Below are positions 54,430 through 64,000 of a stretch of DNA of 64,000 nucleotides, piece after piece. The notes beneath the pieces are model-generated. The model was not told the DNA's origin. It saw only the letters and a list, made by a program, of their open reading frames with translations, and ran no database searches. The DNA is taken from NCBI GenBank assembly GCA_963726715.1, contig CAVSDF010000006.1:186001-250000 (forward strand), written 5' to 3'. Positions within the stretch are counted from its first letter, which is position 1. Every line of letters begins with the position of its first letter. The stretch comes from CAVSDF01 sp963726715. Lineage in GTDB: Bacteria; Bacteroidota; Rhodothermia; Rhodothermales; BA12. The translations under genes were made by a program, and so were the position numbers.

Positions 54430-54601
54430 CGGCGTTGGGGATGGAAGCGGTGGGACACGACGGATCGCGCCCGTCGGCCTCCGGTACGGGCGGCGGCGGT
54501 GCCGCCGGGCGGGCGTGGCGGTGTAACCGTGGGGACACGTGGGCTCTGGGAGTCCCTCGGCGGGTTCAGAAGGGGCATCCCTGCCCGCTCTCACGCCTCC
54601 G

Positions 54602-57262
<2,661 letters not shown>

Positions 57263-57306
57263 TGGCGAGAGGGTGGGTGTGGTGACGTCGATTTGGGGCG
57301 GTGGCG

Positions 57307-57334
57307 GTAGGGGCACGATATATCGTGCCCCTAC
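57307..57334. repeat. GTAG-family palindromic repeat, GGGCACGATATATCGTGCCC core, copy 2
   Basis: GTAGGGGCACGATA followed directly by its reverse complement TATCGTGCCCCTAC: a perfect 28-bp palindrome with no loop. A copy with one mismatch is at 43859 and a degenerate one at 62801. Confidence 0.9.
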
Positions 57335-57542
57335 GCGATGGCCTGCCGCGATTCCTCACCTGCACCCGCGCGAACGGGTGGGCGGAGTGCGTTTGGACAC
57401 CAGGCGTCGGCGCCGCGCGGACCCTCGGGCGCGCGCGGGCCGTTGGCGGATGCGCTGCCGCCTCCGCTCCCTCTGCACGTCGCATTGCCTATTTCCTGAC
57501 CGGTACGGCCCGTACGTTTCTGCCTCCTCTGGTCTGCTCGCG

Positions 57543-60347
57543 ATGCTGCCCACGCGCCTCCGTTCCCTGCGCCGTCGTCCGGCGCGTCTCCGCCTGCCCG
57601 CCGTCCCGGTGATGGGCGCGGCGCTCGTGCTCGCCTGCGCCGCCGTGCTCGGCGGATGTGCCTCCGGGTCGTTCCTCGGCACGCGCTACGACAACTTTAC
57701 CGCGTACTACAACACGTACTACAACGCGAAGCGCTCCTACGACGAGGCGCAGCGGGCGATGTCCCGTGCCCCCGCCGCGCTCGACCGGACGCGCTACCTC
57801 ACCGTCTACCCTGTTGCCGACGGGCGCGGGCAGCAGCAGGCCTTCGACGCCGTCATCCGCCGCGGCGCCGATGTGCTGCGCGAGCATCCCGACTCGAAGT
57901 GGTCTGACGACGCGCTCCTGCTCATCGGCAAGAGCTACTTCGCGCTCGGGCAGTACGTCGGCGCCGAGCAGAAATTCCGCGAGATCCTGTCGCTCTCCGT
58001 CGGCAAGAGCCGCGCCGGTGACCTCGACGCCGAGGCGCGGCTGTGGCTCGCCCGCACGCTCGTCGCCGGGGGACGGACGCAGGCGGCGCTCGACTTCCTC
58101 GCCGAGACGCTCGCGCGTGAGAGCACCTCGCGCCGCCTCGCCGCGCGCCTGAATCTCGTCCGCGCCGACCTCGACGTGCAGCGCGCTTCGTGGGACGATG
58201 CTGCCGAGGCCCTCACCGCCGCCCTCGACGGCCGCGCGCTCGGCGACGACGCCCTCCGCGCCCGCGCGGCCTACCTGCTCGGGCAGGTGGAAGCCACGCG
58301 CGGCAACGCCGACGCCTCCATCGCCGCCTTCTCGCTCGCCGCCCGCCTGACGACCGACTTCGAACTCGGCTACGCCGCCGACGTCAGCGCCCTCCGCCTC
58401 GTCACCCGCGACGGCAACGTCGACGGCGCGCTCTCGACGCTGCGGCGCCTCGACCGCGACGACAAGTACGCCGACCGCCGCGCCGAACTCGCCCTCGTGC
58501 GCGCGCGCCTCCTCAGCGCCGCCGGGCGCCGCGACGAGGCCGTCCGCGCCTTCGGCGACGCGCTCTACGGCGATTACCGCGACCGCGCGGGTGTGCGCGG
58601 ACGTGCCTTCTACGGCCTCGCCGACCTCTACCGCAGCGGATTCCAGGACTACACCGCCGCCGCCGTCTACTACGACAGCGCCGCCTCCGTGCTGACCGTC
58701 GCCCCGAACGCGGCCACGCTCCGCCTCACGCCCGAGGCCATCACCGACGCCGCGCAGCGCCGCACCGCCTTCTCCGCCTACGCCCTCGCCCGCCGCGACA
58801 TCGCCGCCGCCGACTCGCTGCTCCGGTTGGGACGGATGGACGACAGCACGTTTGCGACGACGATCCGCGGCTACCGGCAGCGCCTCGCGCGCGATCAGGA
58901 AGTCGCCGACCGCGAGCGTCGCCGCCGTGAGGAAGAGGCCGCCTTCAACGGCACCCTCGGAGGCGTGGGCGGCACCGGCGCCCTGCCCCCGGGCAAGCTC
59001 GACATCATCAACGGCACTGGCGGGGCGAACGCGGGCGCGCAGCCGCAGTCCGGCTCGACGTCGGGGTTCCTCTTCTACCTCGACCCCGGACGCGTGCGCG
59101 AGAACCGCCGCGCCTTCGTCGAGATCTGGGGCGAGCGCCCGCACGTGCCCAACTGGCGGCGCCGCGAGGCCATCACCGGCACCGGATCGGTGCAGCTCGC
59201 CGCCTCCATCGACCGCGGCGTCGCCTCGCCGACGGGCGCCGACGACGGCCTGCCGACGCTCGACCTCTCCGCCATTCCGCGGACGCTGGCGCAGCAGGAC
59301 ACCGTCCTCGCGCGCCGCGCGGGCGCCCGCTACCGGCTCGGAAGCGTCTTCCTGCTCAACCTCGAACAGCCGGATTCTGCCGCCGTCTACTTCCGGCAGA
59401 TCGTCTCGGAAGACAGCCTCTACGGCGTCGCCCCGCGCGCGTTCTACGCCCTCGCCGAAGCCCAGCGCGCCCTCGGCGACAGCCTCGCCGCCGAGGCGCT
59501 GTTCCGGCAGGCACTCGACCGCTACCCCGGCCTCGACTTCGCCAACCGCCTGCGCGAGCGCTTCGGCCAGCCCGCCGTCGGCGAGACGCGCGACACCCTC
59601 GACGCCCTCCGCACCGCCTACGCCGACGCCTATGCCACGTGGCAGTCGGGCGATGCCGCCGCTCCGGTCGACAGCGCCGCCGCGCCGGGCATCGCCGAAT
59701 CGGACGGATCGCTGAGCGCGCGCGACTCGCTGCACGTCGTCCGCTTCCTCGAAATCGCCGCCGAGGCACGGGGCACCGCCGTCGGGGCGCAGGCGCTCTA
59801 CGCCGCCGCCATCGCCTTCCAGCGGACACTCGCAGGCGATTCGCTCGCCCTCGCCACCCGCGCCCTCCCCGCCGACACCACCCTGCTGCGCCGCGCAGGC
59901 ATCACCGCCACCGTGCCGCCACCGCCGACCGCCGCCCCGGCCCCCGGCGCTACGGCTCCGGAAGAAGACACGCCCGAGACGCCGACGATCGCCCCTGCGG
60001 TCCGGTCTGAGGAAGGCGAGTCCGACGCGCTCCCCACCGGTGAACGCCCCGTGTCTGCGGCGCCTCCCGCCGCCGTGCCGCCTGTCGCCGTGCGCGACAC
60101 GGTGGCGCTGCTCGCCCCGCCCGTTCTCACTGCGCCGCCGCGACCGCGCCTCGCCGACCTGTTGCAGGCGCTCGTGCGCGAGTACCCGAACCTGCCGTAC
60201 GGCGCGCAGGGGCAGCGGATGCTTCTCGCCCTCACGACCGCCCCCACCCCCGGCGACCGAGCGCGCACCGTGACCTCCGCCCCCGACGACGCGCCCCGCA
60301 CGCCGTCCGACCGTCCGCTCCGGCGCGGCCTCGTGCGCGGCAACTGA
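57543..60347 (+). CDS. sprE: PorW/SprE-type TPR lipoprotein of the type IX secretion system
   Basis: A 934-residue lipoprotein: signal segment then lipobox LGGC (Cys39). Just after the lipid anchor is the hallmark SFLGTRYDNFTAYYNTYYNA, KRSYDEAQRAMS, equivalent to the 'F-x-x-R-x-Y-H-x-x-T-A-x-Y-N-x-Y-F-N' start of SprE/PorW proteins. A long TPR solenoid follows (FDAVIRRGADVLREHPDSKW, DDALLLIGKSYFALGQYVGA, ARLWLARTLVAGGRTQAALD, ...AFYGLADLYRSG...). A middle region has KLDIINGTGGANAG and GFLFYLDPGRVRENRRAFVE, IWGERPHVPNWRRREAI, and more TPRs and Pro-rich linkers fill the C-terminus. SprE/PorW links the T9SS periplasmic complex to the outer-membrane translocon. It agrees with the T9SS sorting domains on the proteins at 18656 and 21795. 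The name is by family resemblance. Confidence 0.85.
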   Translation: MLPTRLRSLRRRPARLRLPAVPVMGAALVLACAAVLGGCASGSFLGTRYDNFTAYYNTYYNAKRSYDEAQRAMSRAPAALDRTRYLTVYPVADGRGQQQAFDAVIRRGADVLREHPDSKWSDDALLLIGKSYFALGQYVGAEQKFREILSLSVGKSRAGDLDAEARLWLARTLVAGGRTQAALDFLAETLARESTSRRLAARLNLVRADLDVQRASWDDAAEALTAALDGRALGDDALRARAAYLLGQVEATRGNADASIAAFSLAARLTTDFELGYAADVSALRLVTRDGNVDGALSTLRRLDRDDKYADRRAELALVRARLLSAAGRRDEAVRAFGDALYGDYRDRAGVRGRAFYGLADLYRSGFQDYTAAAVYYDSAASVLTVAPNAATLRLTPEAITDAAQRRTAFSAYALARRDIAAADSLLRLGRMDDSTFATTIRGYRQRLARDQEVADRERRRREEEAAFNGTLGGVGGTGALPPGKLDIINGTGGANAGAQPQSGSTSGFLFYLDPGRVRENRRAFVEIWGERPHVPNWRRREAITGTGSVQLAASIDRGVASPTGADDGLPTLDLSAIPRTLAQQDTVLARRAGARYRLGSVFLLNLEQPDSAAVYFRQIVSEDSLYGVAPRAFYALAEAQRALGDSLAAEALFRQALDRYPGLDFANRLRERFGQPAVGETRDTLDALRTAYADAYATWQSGDAAAPVDSAAAPGIAESDGSLSARDSLHVVRFLEIAAEARGTAVGAQALYAAAIAFQRTLAGDSLALATRALPADTTLLRRAGITATVPPPPTAAPAPGATAPEEDTPETPTIAPAVRSEEGESDALPTGERPVSAAPPAAVPPVAVRDTVALLAPPVLTAPPRPRLADLLQALVREYPNLPYGAQGQRMLLALTTAPTPGDRARTVTSAPDDAPRTPSDRPLRRGLVRGN

Positions 60348-60593
60348 GCGACGCGCCGACCGCCCGGCGGGGCGCCCTGAGGAGACGCCGCGGAGACCCC
60401 GTGGAGGCGTGTCTTTGGGATTCCTGACGACGCGTCGGGCGGTGTGGAGAGGAACAAGGGCACCCGCCTCCTGTTGCGCCGCAGCCGTCGGGAGGGCCGT
60501 TCTTGCGCCCCCTCGCCGCCGGTGAGCGCCCGGAGTCCGTTCCCGCACTCGGTCCCGCTCCTGGCATCGTTTCCCTCTTTCGAGACCCTTCCT

Positions 60594-62696
<2,103 letters not shown>

Positions 62697-62718
62697 CCGC
62701 CGCGACAGGGCATCCGCG

Positions 62719-62751
62719 CCGGGGCGCTTCCGCAGGGAGGCGCCCCGGTTC
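62719..62751 (+). terminator. ftsH: Hairpin terminator after ftsH
   Basis: CCGGGGCGC (62719-62727) pairs with GCGCCCCGG (62740-62748), with an 11-base loop, followed by TTCCGGTT. It lies 22 bp after the stop at 62696. Confidence 0.7.
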
Positions 62752-62800
62752 CGGTTCGGGGGATTGGGGATGGGAGGACAGCGGCGCCTCCGGGTGGTTC

Positions 62801-62828
62801 GCAGGGGCACGAACCATCGTGCCCTTCC
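62801..62828. repeat. Degenerate GTAG-family repeat, GGGCACGA core
   Basis: GCAGGGGCACGA, ACCA, TCGTGCCCTTCC. The GGGGCACGA/TCGTGCCC stem is kept, but both ends and the central ATAT have decayed relative to the copy at 57307. Confidence 0.65.
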
Positions 62829-63103
62829 CGCCCCTCGGCACAGGATCAGCCCGCTGCGGGGCACCCGCCCTTCGAGGGAGGTGGCCTGGAAGGCCGGAGG
62901 GTGTCGGCCACCGCCGTTGATCGTCTGGCGGATGACGGCACCGCCGCACACCCCTACACTGTCTGCGGCTGGGTTTCCCCGCTCAAGAGGGCGGTTTGCT
63001 CCTGCGCAAGGCAGGCGCGGAGCGCCATCGGAGGGGACGAGGCAACTCGGTGCTGTAAGGCTCGACATCACTCAACCCACAACATCACCACCCCCGATGC
63101 GCC

Positions 63104-63134
63104 TTGCGCGGCTCCGGTGGCCGTGCTACCTTGG
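63104..63134 (+). promoter_or_regulatory. Bacteroidota-type promoter of the HNH gene
   Basis: TTG at 63104-63106 and TACCTTGG at 63127-63134 are separated by exactly 20 bp, the spacing of the Bacteroidota -33/-7 promoter (TTG...TAnnTTTG) and identical to that at the blaI promoter. The leader to the ATG at 63293 would be about 150 bp. Confidence 0.6.
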
Positions 63135-63292
63135 GGGCGTTGCGGCGGGTGCGAGGCCGCGCGATCTTTCGGAGGCACCGCTTTCCATTCCAGCCGCACA
63201 CATCCAGCGAACGGGCCGACACGTCGGCGCCGCATGTCGGGCCGCGCCCCGGCGCCGGTCCCCGCGCGCCACGCATGTGGAGGGACGATGCC

Positions 63293-63793
63293 ATGACCAG
63301 CCCCGTTCTGCTCCTCAACGCCGATTACAGCGCGCTCTCGCTGTGCAGCGTCCGCCGCGCCGTCGTGCTCGTGCTCGACGCCAAGGCCGACCTCGTCGAG
63401 GCGTGCGGCGACCAGCGGCTGCGCTCGGCGACCACCTCGTTCGCGTGGCCGTCGGTGGTGCGGCTGCGCAGCTACGTCCGCGTGCCCTACCGGACGATCC
63501 AGCTGACGCGCAAGAACGTGCTCCGGCGCGACCATTTCCGCTGCCAGTACTGCGGCGGGCGCGAGTCGCTCACGCTCGACCACGTCTTCCCGAAGAGCCG
63601 CGGCGGGCGCGACCTGTGGGAGAATCTCGTCGCCGCCTGCTCGTCGTGCAACGCGCGCAAGGGCTGCCGCACGCCCGAGGAGGCGTCGATGCCGCTGCGC
63701 ACGACGCCGTTCCGCCCCTCGCACGTGATGTACATCCGCGACACCGTCGGCACGCTCGACGACACGTGGAAGCCGTACCTGTTTCTGACCTGA
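63293..63793 (+). CDS. HNH endonuclease
   Basis: A 166-residue nuclease. The N-terminal part (SPVLLLNADYSALSLCSVRR, AVVLVLDAKADLVEACGDQR, VVRLRSYVRVPY) is the domain usually found before the HNH module in this conserved family. The HNH module is FRCQYCGGRE, then SLTLDHVFPKSRGGRDLWEN with the catalytic His, and AACSSCNARKGCRTPEEASM; the two CxxC pairs bind a structural zinc. The C-terminal WKPYLFLT is also typical. Members are widespread chromosomal HNH proteins of Bacteroidota whose substrate is unknown. Unusually for this window, a GGAGGGACG ribosome-binding-like sequence precedes the ATG. The open frame extends 63 codons upstream, but the family begins here. Confidence 0.9.
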   Translation: MTSPVLLLNADYSALSLCSVRRAVVLVLDAKADLVEACGDQRLRSATTSFAWPSVVRLRSYVRVPYRTIQLTRKNVLRRDHFRCQYCGGRESLTLDHVFPKSRGGRDLWENLVAACSSCNARKGCRTPEEASMPLRTTPFRPSHVMYIRDTVGTLDDTWKPYLFLT

Positions 63794-63941
63794 GGGCACT
63801 CCACATCTGCAGGTGTGTCTACCCGGCGTTTCTGGCCTGGAGTCGGAACCCGAATGGGATCCCCCATCGGTCTCGGAGACCGCACCTCATGCCAGCGGAG
63901 CATGGACGCCACCGCGCGCGAGCCACGAAGCCATGACCCGG

Positions 63942-64000
63942 TTACTTTCCGTCGTCGCAGGCGCTGAGGGTTCGGACGGTGTCGTTGTCGAGTCTCCAGC
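63942..64000 (-). CDS. Possible C-terminal end of a gene entering from the right
   Basis: On the minus strand the window edge opens a frame reading WRLDNDTVRTLSACDDGK and stopping at TAA (63942-63944). The codon choice looks coding and the residues are plausible for a protein end, but only 18 residues are visible and no family can be named. It could also be a chance frame. Confidence 0.25.
   Translation of the reverse strand, partial: WRLDNDTVRTLSACDDGK

Larger units (their letters stand above)
62697..63292. other. Intergenic region between ftsH and the HNH gene
   Basis: In 596 bp I see no protein gene. The region holds a terminator (62719-62751), a degenerate GTAG-family repeat (62801-62828) and the promoter at 63104-63134. 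The stretch 62830-63100 has locally structured, GC-rich sequence that could encode a small RNA, but nothing diagnostic is present. Confidence 0.5.

Noticed and set aside
62830..63100. Possible small RNA between ftsH and the HNH gene
   Set aside because: Locally structured GC-rich sequence, but no conserved RNA motif (SRP, tmRNA, RNase P) and no promoter-terminator pair; recorded as intergenic only.

Overview
This window is very GC-rich chromosomal DNA (about 70% by eye) with the gene content of the Bacteroidota/Rhodothermota lineage, most likely a Rhodothermales/Rubricoccaceae-type bacterium. The evidence is: two secreted proteins ending in type IX secretion (T9SS) C-terminal sorting domains; a PorW/SprE-type T9SS lipoprotein; a FecI/FecR/FecA-type sigma, anti-sigma and TonB-receptor set; an S46 (DPP7/DPP11) peptidase; a DUF2723 glycosyltransferase; a DUF5916 outer-membrane protein; and start codons that almost always lack an AGGAGG-type ribosome-binding site. 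A few promoters fit the Bacteroidota pattern TTG-N20-TAnnTTG. I found no tRNA, rRNA, CRISPR array, transposase or phage gene.

Layout. 1-9.1 kb: a DUF2723 protein (cut by the window edge), a small outer-membrane protein, a periplasmic/membrane fusion protein, rhodanese, a GT8-like glycosyltransferase, MlaC, TolC-type efflux protein and a sorbosone-dehydrogenase-type lipoprotein. 9.4-16.1 kb: ECF sigma, queE, a lipoprotein, FecR and a TonB receptor. 16.4-25.1 kb: a histone-deacetylase-fold enzyme, lipoproteins, two T9SS cargo proteins, a GNAT acetyltransferase and an Ala-rich helical lipoprotein. 25.2-29.3 kb: glycyl-tRNA synthetase, divergent from two conserved genes and a compositionally odd lipoprotein. 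29.4-40.2 kb: S46 peptidase, KefB-like antiporter, ABC-F ATPase, serS, a membrane protein, an inositol-monophosphatase-family enzyme and a small membrane protein. 40.5-46.9 kb: a BlaI/BlaR1-like regulatory island next to a DUF5916 outer-membrane protein. 47.1-52.9 kb: M23 peptidase, an outer-membrane protein with an ECF sigma/putative anti-sigma pair, and a HEAT-repeat protein. 53.0-64.0 kb: pyruvate kinase, a P1B-4-type metal ATPase, PorW/SprE, FtsH and an HNH endonuclease.

The most interesting unit is the 40.5-46.9 kb island. A BlaI-type repressor is followed by a very long M56 (BlaR1-type) membrane protease fused to a DUF4097-like repeat domain and a long charged helical tail. Inverted operator-like sites flank the blaI promoter, and a third copy sits just upstream of the DUF5916 gene, which suggests a protease-relieved repressor controlling an outer-membrane protein rather than a beta-lactamase.

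Two features run through the whole window. First, the intergenic spaces carry palindromic repeats: a 93-bp TGTCATTGCGAGG element (two copies) and a family of short hairpins with GTAG...CTAC ends and three interchangeable cores. Second, about a dozen otherwise intact genes contain frameshifts, including the essential serS. These cluster in some genes and are absent from others, and they look mostly like residual assembly indels rather than gene decay.
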